This document shows positions 1 through 8,474 of a DNA stretch of 23,682 nt, one piece after another; position 1 is the stretch's first letter; every line of letters begins with the position of its first letter. The notes under the pieces were generated by a model, which saw only the letters and a program-made list of their open reading frames with translations, was not told where the DNA came from and ran no database searches. Source of the DNA: Anaerolineales bacterium (GTDB lineage Bacteria > Chloroflexota > Anaerolineae > Anaerolineales > Villigracilaceae); contig JANWWB010000113.1 in the NCBI GenBank assembly GCA_025056515.1, positions 1-23,682 on the forward strand, given 5' to 3'. The position numbers were made by a program, and so were the translations under genes.

Positions 1-1
1 G

Positions 2-406
2 GAACAGATTATGGATATCGATAAAACCCCATTTGGTCAAATGACCAGTGATATGGCTTCTTTGGACAATATCCTCAGCATCGAGTACGAGCGGCATGGT
101 TTGTTAGAATTACTCCTGAATTACGGTGATGTCAAAATCACGATTGGCGGCGGCAAGCAAATGGTCTTTGAAGATGTCTCCAACCCGGCAGCCGTCCAGG
201 ATGACATTGAACGACGCCGGTTAGAGCGCCTGGCACGCAAAGAGCAAGAAAAAGAACGCGCCGAACGCGAACGCTTTGCCGATTGGTTTGCCGCCTACTA
301 TCGTAGCGAACAAGCCTTTCGCACGGAGCAAGCCACCCCTGCGCCACCGCCCCCTGAATCGCCGCCCTCTGCGCCGGAAAAGAAAAAATCTGACCGAGAA
401 TGGTAA
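2..406 (+). CDS. PH-domain (bPH-type) membrane-associated protein, C-terminal part
   Basis: The reading frame is open to the left edge of the window, so this is the 3' end of a longer gene; the ATG at 11 is probably internal. The visible part starts with a beta-strand-rich segment (IDIDKTPF-like start, then LLNYGDVKITIGGG) that resembles the end of a bacterial PH (DUF304-like) domain. A conserved-looking VQDDIERRR helix follows, then a highly charged Lys/Arg/Glu helix and a Pro-rich tail (PAPPPPESPPSAPEKKK). Proteins of this type usually have membrane helices and one or two PH domains upstream, which are outside the window. The function is unknown, with a likely role at the membrane. It lies 32 nt before def in the same direction. 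The family call is by resemblance only. Confidence 0.6.
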   Translation, partial: EQIMDIDKTPFGQMTSDMASLDNILSIEYERHGLLELLLNYGDVKITIGGGKQMVFEDVSNPAAVQDDIERRRLERLARKEQEKERAERERFADWFAAYYRSEQAFRTEQATPAPPPPESPPSAPEKKKSDREW

Positions 407-438
407 AATAAGCACTCAAAAACAACTTTTGGTGGTGT

Positions 439-951
439 ATGGCAATTCGTGAAATCGTGACCGTCCCCGACCCCGTTCTGAGACGCAAAGCAAAAAAGGT
501 GACTGACTTTGGTCCAGAACTGCAACGTTTGATTGAGGACATGATCAAAACCATGCGCGCTGCGCCTGGAGTCGGCCTGGCTGCGCCCCAGGTCGGTGTG
601 TTGCAACGTGTCATTGTTGTGGAATACCCCGAAAACGAAGACGATGAAAATGCCCCCAAGCGCCTCTACGTCGTCGTCAATCCGGAAATCAAGGAAATGT
701 CGGTTGAGACCGAGGTGGGCGTTGAAGGTTGTCTCTCTATCCCTGGGGTCCAAGGAGAAGTTGAGCGCGCCCGTGCTCTCATCGTGCGTGGTCAGAACCG
801 CCGTGGTCAGCCGGTCAAACTCAAGGTGACAGGGTGGACAGCACGCATCTTCCAGCACGAAATTGATCATCTTGAGGGCATCCTTTTCACAGACCGCGCC
901 GTTCGCCTCTGGTCCTTGGCTCCTGAAGAGATGACCAGCGACAGCGTTTAA
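439..951 (+). CDS. def: peptide deformylase
   Basis: Removes the formyl group from the N-terminal methionine of new proteins, in the cytoplasm at the ribosome. All three family motifs are present: GVGLAAPQ (residues 44-51), EGCLS (96-100, metal ligand Cys98) and HEIDH (140-144, two His ligands and catalytic Glu141). The length of 170 aa is normal. The ATG at 439 follows a GGTGG-type ribosome binding site (about 431-435). A TAAAAT box overlaps the stop codon of the preceding gene (404-409) and could be a -10 element, but no convincing -35 is seen. recF starts 34 nt downstream in the same direction. The large antisense frame over this gene is a shadow. Confidence 0.97.
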   Translation: MAIREIVTVPDPVLRRKAKKVTDFGPELQRLIEDMIKTMRAAPGVGLAAPQVGVLQRVIVVEYPENEDDENAPKRLYVVVNPEIKEMSVETEVGVEGCLSIPGVQGEVERARALIVRGQNRRGQPVKLKVTGWTARIFQHEIDHLEGILFTDRAVRLWSLAPEEMTSDSV

Positions 952-985
952 CCTAACAGGCACGATTGGCTCATACCTGTCAAGG

Positions 986-2221
986 ATGTATCTGACCCGA
1001 ATCTCTCTGACGAATTTTCGCTTGTTTGCCCGCCTGGACCTAGAAGTTCCTCGGCGGGTTATTTTGCTAGTAGGGAGCAATGCGCAAGGCAAGACAAGCC
1101 TGCTGGAGGCCATCTATTTCCTGGCGGCTTTCACCTCGTTTCAGACACACATTGACCGGCAGCTGGTCAATGCCGTTGCGGCGCGCGAACCTTTGGCAGT
1201 AGCACGCTTGGTCGCAGAATATCGCCGTCGAGATGGCGCCCATCGCTTAGAAGTTCGTCTCATCCTTGAACCGGTTGGTCCTCTTAATGGACAGCGCCTG
1301 CGCAAGGAGATTCTCCTAGATGGTGTCAAACGTTCGGTGGCGGAGGCCATTGGCCATTTCAATGCAGTGATCTTTGTCCCTCAAATGACCCAAATCATCG
1401 AAGGAGCGCCGGAAGACCGGCGCCGGTACCTGAATCTGGCGCTGGCGCAGACCATCCCAGGGTACGCCAGCGCTCTGACCGAATACACGCAAGCCTTGGC
1501 CCAGCGCAATGCTCTACTTAAGACCTTGAATGAGCGTGGTGGTGACCCAACGCAACTTGATTTTTGGGATGAAGCCCTCGTCTGCCCCGGCGCAAAGCTC
1601 ATCCGAGCGCGCATCTCGGCTATCCAAGAAATTGAGGCCTTGGCGCGCCCAATTCATTATGCCCTAACTCGGGGACAAGAAATCCTGCGCCTGAGCTACC
1701 AGCCTGCCTATGACCCAGCACGCCCTAACGGGCAGATAGCGCTTCGTCTGGAGACTGTGGTCGACCGCTCTGGGCTGAGCGAAGAGGAGATCCGCAACGG
1801 TTTCTTGGAAGCGCTTGGACAAGCCCGCAGTGGAGAAATTGCCCGCGGCGTCACGACGCTCGGCCCGCACCGAGACGAAGTGCGTTTTCTGGCCAATCAA
1901 ATCGACCTAGGCGATTACGGTTCGCGCGGCCAGGTGCGCACGGCACTCTTGGCACTCAAATTGGCCGAAGTTGCGTGGATGCAACAGAAAACAGGCGAAT
2001 GGCCGGTGCTCCTGCTAGATGAGGTCATGGCCGAGCTTGACCGACAGCGTCGCGCCGACTTACTTGCCTATTTAGAGACACTTGAACAGGCATTGCTGAG
2101 CACAACCGATTTGAGTTTGTTTACCCAACCCTTCATCGAACAAACCGAAATCTGGCACGTTCAGGCCGGGACGGTTAATCTGTTTGAGAAAGGAGGCAAA
2201 GAATATGTCCGTGATTCATAG
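986..2221 (+). CDS. recF: DNA replication and repair protein RecF
   Basis: SMC-like ABC ATPase that loads or stabilises RecA at gapped DNA together with RecO and RecR. The N terminus (YLTRISLTNFRLF) is typical. Walker A is GSNAQGKT (residues 30-37), the ABC signature is YGSRGQ (about 313-318), and Walker B/D-loop is LLLDEVMAELD (about 341-351). The length of 411 aa is slightly above the usual 360-400. The ATG at 986 lies just after a short AAGGA-like site. In many bacteria recF sits beside dnaA/dnaN; here it lies between def and a cupin gene instead. The next gene starts 17 nt before the recF stop, and that gene's Shine-Dalgarno sequence is inside recF, which suggests translational coupling. 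Confidence 0.95.
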   Translation: MYLTRISLTNFRLFARLDLEVPRRVILLVGSNAQGKTSLLEAIYFLAAFTSFQTHIDRQLVNAVAAREPLAVARLVAEYRRRDGAHRLEVRLILEPVGPLNGQRLRKEILLDGVKRSVAEAIGHFNAVIFVPQMTQIIEGAPEDRRRYLNLALAQTIPGYASALTEYTQALAQRNALLKTLNERGGDPTQLDFWDEALVCPGAKLIRARISAIQEIEALARPIHYALTRGQEILRLSYQPAYDPARPNGQIALRLETVVDRSGLSEEEIRNGFLEALGQARSGEIARGVTTLGPHRDEVRFLANQIDLGDYGSRGQVRTALLALKLAEVAWMQQKTGEWPVLLLDEVMAELDRQRRADLLAYLETLEQALLSTTDLSLFTQPFIEQTEIWHVQAGTVNLFEKGGKEYVRDS

Positions 2222-2558
2222 TTCGGATGTCCCTGCTCAACCGGTCAAAGCCGGCGATTACACCACTTTGCAAGTCTTGCTCAAAGGGCCGAACTTTACA
2301 ATGCGACGATTCGTCATGGCCCCTGGGGGCGGCATGCCTGAGCACACGAATACAGTAGAACACGAACAGTATGTGTTGCGCGGGCGCGCTCGTATCAGCA
2401 TCGACGGCCAAGAATTCGAGGTTCAGGCTGGGGATGTCATTTTCATCCCTGAAGGAGCGCGGCATTGGTATCAAAATATCGGCGAAGAGAACTTTGAGTT
2501 CTTGTGCATCGTGCCCAACAAGGAAGATGTTATTACCTTGATAGACAAAAGTTGTTGA
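2205..2558 (+). CDS. small single-domain cupin protein
   Basis: A single conserved beta-barrel cupin of 117 aa. Motif 1 has metal-ligand candidates in MPEHTNTVEHEQYVLRG (two His and a Glu). Motif 2 is GDVIFIPEGARHWYQN, with the third His. A divalent metal is therefore expected. The substrate cannot be read from the sequence; such proteins may be isomerases, dioxygenases or sensors. The start is set at the ATG at 2205 because a strong AGGAGG (2191-2196) sits 8 nt before it; the ATG at 2184 has no such site and would extend the protein by seven residues. It overlaps recF by 17 nt and ends one base before the FAD oxidoreductase, so all three are probably co-transcribed. Confidence 0.9.
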   Translation: MSVIHSSDVPAQPVKAGDYTTLQVLLKGPNFTMRRFVMAPGGGMPEHTNTVEHEQYVLRGRARISIDGQEFEVQAGDVIFIPEGARHWYQNIGEENFEFLCIVPNKEDVITLIDKSC

Positions 2559-2559
2559 A

Positions 2560-4188
2560 ATGGACTACGATGTCGTTGTTATCGGTTCGGGGGCAGGTGG
2601 TCTCACCGCAGCCGTTGCCTTGGCACAAGCCGGCAAAAAGGTGCTCGTCTTGGAACAGCACGACCGTCCGGGTGGTTGGACGCATTCATTCACCCTCCAG
2701 GGCTATCGCTTTAGCCCAGGCGTCCACTATATCGGAGACCTGCAGGAAGGTGGCGGCCTGAGGCGTATCTATGATGGACTGGGCGTGTCGCAGGACTTAA
2801 CCTTTTGCGAACTCAACCCGAATGGCTACGATCACATCGTGATTGGCGAGAGGCGCATCGATTTTCCTAAGGGCCGCGAGCAACTCATCGAAACCTTGAA
2901 GCGCCATTTCCCACACGAAGCAGAGGGGATTGACGGCTACTTCCGTGATATGTTTGCTATGATGGAAGGTCTACGCGCTTTGGGCAGCCTGGATAAGCCT
3001 ATTTCTGCCGCGAAAGGGCTGACCAACCTGCTCAAGTGGGCACGCGCGACCGGCGCAGATTTGCTCGAGGCTCATATTCATGATCCTCTGCTGCGTGGTG
3101 TCCTTTCGGGGCAGGCAGGTGACCACGGCCTTCCGCCGTCACGAGTCTCGGCTTTTATGCACGCCGGCATCACCTATCACTACTTGGAAGGCGCATACTA
3201 CCCTCAGGGTGGTGCATTTGCCTTGCCGCGTGCCTTCGTACGCGCCCTCAAGCGCGCCGGTGGTGAGCTTCGTCTCAAGTCCCGCGTACAACGGATTTTG
3301 CTGGAGGGCAAACGTGTGCTCGGGGTCAAACTTGCCTCCGGAGAAGACATCCGCGCCAGTATCGTCATCTCTAACGCAGATCCCGAGGTGACGTTCGGTC
3401 AACTCATCGGGCGCGAAGCTCTCTCTCCTCGCCTGCGGCGCAAACTGGATGGGCTGACCTATTCCACCTCTTGTCTGAGCTTGTTTTTTGCAACCGACAT
3501 GGATCTGCGTGCGGCCGGCCTGGATTCGGGCAATTTCTGGTATTACGATCATGCCGATGTCGACCGAATCTACGCCGATGGCCTAACCGATGCCCTCCTG
3601 CATCAGGAAACCCCACCAGGCATGTTCTTGACCGTTACGACGCTTAAAGACCCCTCCAAGATGCATCACCATGGCCCCACGGCCGGACATCACACCTGCG
3701 AAGCGTTTGCTTTCGTCTCCTATGATGCGTTCGTCCGCTGGGCCAAGAGCCAACCCGGAGCACGACCGGCGGATTACCAAGCGCTCAAAGAAGACCTGGC
3801 TTGGCGTATGGTGCGCGGCTTGGAGAAACGCATTCCTGGTTTGAGCCAAAGGATTGTCTTCTGGAGCTTGGGCACGCCGCTAACCAACGAACACTATCTG
3901 AATGCCACGCGCGGGAACCTGTACGGCATCGAAAAATCCCCCTCCCAGGTCGGGCCACTTGGTTTCACCGCACGTACCGAGTTTGACGGTTTGTTCCTCT
4001 GTGGAGCCAGCACAACCAGCCACGGTGTAGCGGGCGCAACATCCTCGGGTCTCGAGGCGGCCAAAGCCGTCCTGGGTTGTCGCACAGAAGACCTCTTGCG
4101 CCCCGGCGGTCCCGGCCCCAAGTTCCTCTCATCTGAAGACCCCACTGCCTGGCAGGGAGTGAGCGAGGTGGAGGAGACGCTCCTATGA
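2560..4188 (+). CDS. FAD-dependent oxidoreductase of the phytoene desaturase / carotene isomerase / retinol saturase superfamily
   Basis: A 542-aa flavoprotein. The N-terminal Rossmann motif [20 protein letters not shown] (from residue 5) is followed by the ribose-binding LEQHDRPGG. The C-terminal FAD segment is [17 protein letters not shown] (about 486-502). The family (COG1233) acts on polyenes and other hydrophobic substrates, but the exact reaction here is unknown. No crtB, crtE or other carotenoid gene is near, so carotenoid synthesis is not supported by context. Its partners are a cupin one base upstream and a DNA methyltransferase overlapping by 4 nt (ATGA). The gene starts directly after the upstream stop with no clear Shine-Dalgarno, which suggests reinitiation by the same ribosomes. 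Confidence 0.85.
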   Translation: MDYDVVVIGSGAGGLTAAVALAQAGKKVLVLEQHDRPGGWTHSFTLQGYRFSPGVHYIGDLQEGGGLRRIYDGLGVSQDLTFCELNPNGYDHIVIGERRIDFPKGREQLIETLKRHFPHEAEGIDGYFRDMFAMMEGLRALGSLDKPISAAKGLTNLLKWARATGADLLEAHIHDPLLRGVLSGQAGDHGLPPSRVSAFMHAGITYHYLEGAYYPQGGAFALPRAFVRALKRAGGELRLKSRVQRILLEGKRVLGVKLASGEDIRASIVISNADPEVTFGQLIGREALSPRLRRKLDGLTYSTSCLSLFFATDMDLRAAGLDSGNFWYYDHADVDRIYADGLTDALLHQETPPGMFLTVTTLKDPSKMHHHGPTAGHHTCEAFAFVSYDAFVRWAKSQPGARPADYQALKEDLAWRMVRGLEKRIPGLSQRIVFWSLGTPLTNEHYLNATRGNLYGIEKSPSQVGPLGFTARTEFDGLFLCGASTTSHGVAGATSSGLEAAKAVLGCRTEDLLRPGGPGPKFLSSEDPTAWQGVSEVEETLL

Positions 4189-5318
4189 ACCTACCGCTCG
4201 ATCAAATTCTCCAGGGCGATTGTGTTGACGTCCTGAATTCCTTGCCCGAACAATCCATTGACCTGATTTTTGCCGACCCACCCTATAACCTGCAATTGCA
4301 GGGTGAACTCCACCGGCCTAACATGACAAAAGTGAAGGCCGTAGAAGAAGCTTGGGACCACTTTGAGTCGTTTGCCGCTTATGATGAATTCACTCAACGC
4401 TGGTTGATGGCTTGCAAGCGCGTCCTTAAGCCCACCGGTTCGATCTGGGTGATTGGTTCTTACCATAACATCTTTCGGATCGGTAAAATCCTACAGGATT
4501 TAGGTTTCTGGATTTTGAACGACGTCATCTGGATCAAGACCAATCCGATGCCGAATTTTCATGGCGTGCGCTTCACCAACGCCCACGAGACGCTCATCTG
4601 GGCCAGCACAGGCAAAGGGGCGAAGTACACCTTTAACCACCATGCTATGAAAGCGCTCAACGATGGGAAGCAAATGCGCTCAGATTGGTGGCTATTCCCC
4701 TTGGCGACCGGAGCAGAACGTTTGAAGGATGAAAGCGGACAAAAGCTCCATGCAACGCAAAAACCAGAGGCCTTGCTGTACCGAGTCATCCTGGCTTCCA
4801 GCAATCCCGGCGATGTGGTACTAGATCCTTTCTTCGGCAGTGGCACCACCGGCGTCGTTGCGAAACGGCTACATCGCTATTGGATTGGCATCGAGCGAGA
4901 GGAAAAATACATCCTCGCCGCCCAACGGCGAATTGACGCCATCCAGCCTGAACCGTTCGACCCAGCAGTTTTTGACGTACAGGGTGCGCGCAGAAAAGCG
5001 CCGCAAGTTCCCTTCTCTGTCTTGCTCGAAAACGGCTTTCTTCAGCCTGGGCAAGTCCTCCTCTTTGATAAAGATCCTTCCCGTCGCGCCCTCATCAAGC
5101 CGGAGGGACGGTTACGCACGGAAGATGGTTTTGAGGGGAGCATTCATCGTGCCGGAAGCCACTACGCCGGCGGCGCACCTTGTAATGGCTGGGAACATTG
5201 GTATTTTCAGGAAGAGGGGCAATGGCTCCCTCTGGACATTCTTCGTCGTCGTTACCTCCTTCAGATCAAAGCCGACCTCTCCTGGCTTACTCTGGACGAA
5301 GGGGAGACCGAAACTTAG
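4185..5318 (+). CDS. ccrM: CcrM-type adenine-N6 DNA methyltransferase with RAMA domain
   Basis: Transfers a methyl group from S-adenosylmethionine to adenine in DNA. The order of motifs is that of the beta group: catalytic DPPYN (residues 31-35), then a target-recognition region, then the SAM-binding [10 protein letters not shown] (214-223). The stretches [26 protein letters not shown] and [13 protein letters not shown] closely match my memory of Caulobacter CcrM and HinfI-type enzymes. The C terminus (about 270-360) is a RAMA domain with GSIHRAGS and APCNGWEHW. The predicted target is therefore GANTC. No restriction gene is next to it, so it appears solitary and may be an epigenetic rather than a defence enzyme. 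It is the last gene of the recF operon, with its ATG overlapping the preceding stop. The specificity is inference. Confidence 0.9.
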   Translation: MNLPLDQILQGDCVDVLNSLPEQSIDLIFADPPYNLQLQGELHRPNMTKVKAVEEAWDHFESFAAYDEFTQRWLMACKRVLKPTGSIWVIGSYHNIFRIGKILQDLGFWILNDVIWIKTNPMPNFHGVRFTNAHETLIWASTGKGAKYTFNHHAMKALNDGKQMRSDWWLFPLATGAERLKDESGQKLHATQKPEALLYRVILASSNPGDVVLDPFFGSGTTGVVAKRLHRYWIGIEREEKYILAAQRRIDAIQPEPFDPAVFDVQGARRKAPQVPFSVLLENGFLQPGQVLLFDKDPSRRALIKPEGRLRTEDGFEGSIHRAGSHYAGGAPCNGWEHWYFQEEGQWLPLDILRRRYLLQIKADLSWLTLDEGETET

Positions 5319-5345
5319 AGCACAGCTTTCTAAGGCAGTGTTCTG

Positions 5346-5374
5346 TCTAGCACAGATTTTTGTCTCTGGCTAGA
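5346..5374. other. weak hairpin in convergent intergenic region
   Basis: The 93 bases between the converging methyltransferase and mtaB genes contain TCTAGC-A-CAGA / TCTG-GCTAGA, a 6+4 bp stem with a bulged A and a T-rich loop. No T tract follows on either strand, so it is a poor intrinsic terminator. It may still separate the two transcription units. Nothing else is seen in this gap. Confidence 0.3.
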
Positions 5375-5411
5375 CTGTGACATCCTACTTGGGTCCTGTT
5401 TGTTGACTGCT

Positions 5412-6761
5412 TTACGAGGGGGGGACGGCTTGCTTTTGCAAGCTTGGTATCTCGCTATCTTGTTCGCCCGGCACTCGAAGCACCTCTGGTACAATCTGGC
5501 CGTGTAAGCCGTCTTCGGTTTCGCGTTCCAGGAACACCGGGTCGATTCGATTCCAGCGCGGCCAAGGGGCGTAGGCCGTGATGCGCAGATAATTGTCGGT
5601 CAGACCTTCGAGCAGCCAACCTCGTTCATCTAGTCGGCTTGCCGATTCCCAAAGCACTTCCATTGTGCGTCCTAGGAAACGCCGACGGTAACGCGCTGAC
5701 GATTCGGCTAATGTTTGTCGCAGCATAGCGCTCCGCTGACGGGCGATTTCGCCGTGCACCCGGCCGCGCATGCGCGCTGCCGCCGTGCCTGGCCGCGCCG
5801 AGTAGGTGAACACATGTCCTCCTGCCAGCTCAAGGGCACGAATGAACTGGAGGGTCTCGGCAAATTCACGCTCGCTTTCCCCCGGAAAGCCAACGATGAT
5901 GTCGGTCGTGATCGCAACTTCAGGAATCATCCGGCGTGCCGCTTCGACCAAAGCGAGAAATTGTTCCGGTGTAGTCTTGCGCGCCATCCGCCGCAGGACA
6001 CTCGGGCTGCCGGATTGCAGCGGCAGATGCAGATGACGGCACAAGCGCGTATCTTGCCAAAGCTCGAAGAAGCGTTCGTTCAGATTCCACGGTTCGAGCG
6101 AAGAGAGGCGGAGACGCGGGATGGGTAAAGCTGTCAAGAGCGCAGCAACCAAGTCGGCCAGATGTTGTGGGGGAGAGAAATCCTCACCCCAGGCGCCAAG
6201 ATGGACTCCGGTGAGCACCACCTCCTGTGTCCCGCCTTCCAGGGCAGCTCGGATATCTTGGATAATGTCTGCCACGGGGCGCGAACGGGACGCACCGCGA
6301 GCGATGGTGGTGATGCAGAACGTGCAGGCATTGTTGCATCCATCTTGAACTTTGATGAAAGCGCGGGTGCGGGCGCGCAACCCAGGGAGTGGCTGACGCG
6401 CCAACGGTTCAAGGTCGAACGCTTCAGGCGGTAATCCTAGGACGGTGCTTGTCAGATGCTCTTTGTCCGCGTTCGGGACCACACGTTCCACTGCTGGAAG
6501 GCGTAGCGCAGCTTCAGGTTCAAGGGTCGCCCAGCAGCCGGTTGCAATAATTCGCTTGGCGCCTAGGCGCGCAGCTTGGCGGATTTTGCTCCGTGAATCC
6601 GCCGCTGCTTCAGCAGTCACTGCGCAGGTGTTGATGATGGTCAAATCCGCTTCGCCTGCGCCGGCAACGATCTGATGACCGGTGGCGCGGAATTCTCGAC
6701 CTAAGCGTTCTATCTCCGCCTGATTCAGGCGGCAGCCAACCATGTCCAGGTAAACCTTCAA
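5412..6761 (-). CDS. mtaB: tRNA (t6A37) methylthiotransferase MtaB
   Basis: A radical-SAM enzyme that turns t6A37 into ms2t6A37 in tRNAs reading ANN codons. The N-terminal MTTase domain carries three cluster cysteines (Cys10, Cys46 in NTC, Cys76 in TGC). The radical-SAM motif is CNNACTFC (Cys142, 146, 149), followed by a C-terminal TRAM-like domain. The start is placed at a TTG (6761-6759). It gives the family's normal beginning, KVYLDMVGCRLNQAE, and is preceded by AGGAG (6773-6769) with a 7-nt spacer. The open frame extends 59 codons further upstream to 6938, but that part has no family likeness and crosses a hairpin. The length is then 449 aa, as expected. It lies downstream of the phosphohexomutase in the same direction. 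Confidence 0.92.
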   Translation of the reverse strand: MKVYLDMVGCRLNQAEIERLGREFRATGHQIVAGAGEADLTIINTCAVTAEAAADSRSKIRQAARLGAKRIIATGCWATLEPEAALRLPAVERVVPNADKEHLTSTVLGLPPEAFDLEPLARQPLPGLRARTRAFIKVQDGCNNACTFCITTIARGASRSRPVADIIQDIRAALEGGTQEVVLTGVHLGAWGEDFSPPQHLADLVAALLTALPIPRLRLSSLEPWNLNERFFELWQDTRLCRHLHLPLQSGSPSVLRRMARKTTPEQFLALVEAARRMIPEVAITTDIIVGFPGESEREFAETLQFIRALELAGGHVFTYSARPGTAAARMRGRVHGEIARQRSAMLRQTLAESSARYRRRFLGRTMEVLWESASRLDERGWLLEGLTDNYLRITAYAPWPRWNRIDPVFLERETEDGLHGQIVPEVLRVPGEQDSEIPSLQKQAVPPS

Positions 6762-6773
6762 GATACTGCTCCT
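6762..6773 (-). promoter_or_regulatory. ribosome binding site deciding the mtaB TTG start
   Basis: AGGAG at 6773-6769 on the minus strand lies 7 nt before a TTG that begins the conserved MtaB N terminus. No ATG in a suitable place gives the same protein. Confidence 0.8.
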
Positions 6774-6898
6774 GCCAAATAGGATAAACCGGGTAAAAAC
6801 ACCAGCAATTCTGACGCGTTTTAACTGAGCAGTCAAGATCCTAGGCTGATGTCGGGCAAAAGTTCGGTGGTCTGTCTTCGCGGTTTGCAAATTGAGCC

Positions 6899-6939
6899 GA
6901 TGTTTGTGAAGAGTTTTTGTGCCCTCTTCCGCAAACATC
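6899..6939. other. 41-nt imperfect inverted repeat (hairpin) between phosphohexomutase and mtaB
   Basis: GATGTTTG (6899-6906) pairs with CAAACATC (6932-6939). After a small internal loop, GAAGAG (6908-6913) pairs with CTCTTC (6924-6929), around a 10-nt loop. It lies in the 230-nt gap between the end of the mutase gene and the TTG start of mtaB. No T run follows on the minus strand, so it is not a standard intrinsic terminator; it may be an mRNA processing or stabilising element, or a protein site. Nothing else was recognised in this gap. Confidence 0.55.
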
Positions 6940-6991
6940 TATGGCAGGAGATTCCGCAAGCATCATCTGAACTTATCGAACTCACCCTGTC

Positions 6992-8452
6992 TCATGTCAC
7001 ATCAGCGGCAACGGACTCTCCATAATCGAGCAAGGCGCGCACTATCTCGCGCGTGCGTCCCTCGGCGTAGACCCGCAACACCGGTTCGGTCCCCGAAGGG
7101 CGGATCAGTAGCCAGGAATCGTCGGCCAGCAGATATTTGACTCCGTCTAGTTTGAACACATGCATCACCTTTTGCCCACCGATTTCAGCCGGAGCTGAGC
7201 GGACGAGGTGTTCGGTCATTTTGGCTTTTTCCACCGGACGGTTCAAACGGAGGTCAGTACGTTCATAAAAGGCTGGCCCGACTTCAGCCAATAGCTCTTC
7301 TACCAGAGCGCGTAACGTTTTCCGGCGGACGGCTATCATCTCCACCAGGAGCAGGCCCATCAACGGACCATCGCCTTCGGGGATGTGGCCTTTAAAGGAG
7401 ATACCACCAGATTCCTCGCCGCCGATGAGGACGTCTTCTGTGAGCATATGCTCAGCGATATGGTTGAAGCCAACCGGCGTTTCGTAGAGTTTTAGGCCAT
7501 AGCGCTGACATAAGCGGTCAATCATGCGAGTCGTCGAAACGGTGCGGACAACAACACCGCTCATCCCGCGCACCTCGACCAGATACTTCAGCGCCAGTGC
7601 CATAATTTTGTGCGGGTCTACAAACGCACCGGTTTCGTCCATAGCGCCAATTCGGTCGGCATCCCCATCGGTGCTGAGTCCAAAGCTCCCCATGCCGCTG
7701 CCAATTGCGCCCGCAAGTGCCCCCAGATAGCGGGCAATCGGTTCGGGATGCACGCCACCAAAGCCCGGATTCATATCGCCGCGGATTTCGGTGATTTCAC
7801 AGCCGGTGCCTTGTAAAAACGATTTGATGACACCGCGTCCGGCCCCGTGCATCGAATCGACCACAAAGCGTTGCGGGTTTTCGGCGATCAGGTCGGTTCG
7901 GATGAGCTTATGGAGATGTTCAAAGTAAGCGGTCAACGGGTTGAATTTTTGAATCAGTCCCTGGGCGCGCGCTTGTTCAAAATCCATCAGGTTAGGGCCG
8001 CGCCCGCGCGCCTCGTTGTCGTTCAGGTAGACTTCTACCCGATGACACTGTTCAGGCAAAGCTGAGCCGCCGTAAGCGGCTTTGAGTTTGACGCCGTTAT
8101 AGCGTGGAGCATTGTGCGAAGCAGTAATCATGATGCCGGCGATCGCCTGTAAATGCTTGACGGCATAGGAGATAGCCGGGGTTGGAGCATCGGCTTGCGC
8201 CAGGTAAACTGTGTAACCGTTAGCGGCCAGCACACGCGCCGTTTCAATTGCGTAGCGATCGGAGAGGAAGCGGGTATCGTATCCAACGACCATCTTGCGT
8301 GGGTCGGGACGTGGGCCTCCATTTCCGGATTTATCCCAATGGTCCGAGGCGACCGCATCGGCGATGGCCTGTGTTAGCATACGCAAGTTGCTAAAGGTGA
8401 AGGTATCGGAAATGACGGCACGCCAACCATCGGTGCCGAAATGAATCGTCAT
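6992..8452 (-). CDS. alpha-D-phosphohexomutase (phosphoglucomutase/phosphomannomutase family)
   Basis: Interconverts hexose 1- and 6-phosphates in cytoplasmic sugar metabolism. All four active-site elements are seen: phosphoserine loop TASHN (residues 110-114, Ser112), metal loop DGDADR (262-267), sugar loop GGEESGG (344-350) and phosphate loop RPSGTEP (451-457). GEESGG is the form usual in glucose/mannose-active members, so glucose or mannose phosphate is the likely substrate. The start is the ATG at 8452, which gives the family-like MTIHFGTDGWRAV and has AGGAG upstream; a longer open frame to 8569 overlaps the neighbour and lacks likeness. The length is 486 aa. It follows the DUF389/SH3 gene after 22 nt, so it is the last gene of that operon. 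Confidence 0.93.
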   Translation of the reverse strand: MTIHFGTDGWRAVISDTFTFSNLRMLTQAIADAVASDHWDKSGNGGPRPDPRKMVVGYDTRFLSDRYAIETARVLAANGYTVYLAQADAPTPAISYAVKHLQAIAGIMITASHNAPRYNGVKLKAAYGGSALPEQCHRVEVYLNDNEARGRGPNLMDFEQARAQGLIQKFNPLTAYFEHLHKLIRTDLIAENPQRFVVDSMHGAGRGVIKSFLQGTGCEITEIRGDMNPGFGGVHPEPIARYLGALAGAIGSGMGSFGLSTDGDADRIGAMDETGAFVDPHKIMALALKYLVEVRGMSGVVVRTVSTTRMIDRLCQRYGLKLYETPVGFNHIAEHMLTEDVLIGGEESGGISFKGHIPEGDGPLMGLLLVEMIAVRRKTLRALVEELLAEVGPAFYERTDLRLNRPVEKAKMTEHLVRSAPAEIGGQKVMHVFKLDGVKYLLADDSWLLIRPSGTEPVLRVYAEGRTREIVRALLDYGESVAADVT

Positions 8453-8474
8453 AGCAAGACTCCTGGAGAGAAAT

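Noticed and set aside
298..1113. 271-codon open frame on the minus strand over def and the recF start
   Set aside because: It is antisense to two clear genes with intact motifs and its translation has no recognisable family features.
2560..4188. Carotenoid biosynthesis cluster
   Set aside because: Only one CrtI-like oxidoreductase is present, without crtB/crtE partners, so the pathway is not supported.
4185..5318. Restriction-modification or defence island around the methyltransferase
   Set aside because: Neighbours are mtaB, an oxidoreductase, a cupin and recF; no nuclease, helicase or toxin gene is adjacent.
6762..6938. 59-codon upstream extension of mtaB from the ATG at 6938
   Set aside because: No family likeness, crosses a hairpin, and a TTG with a good ribosome site gives the canonical N terminus.
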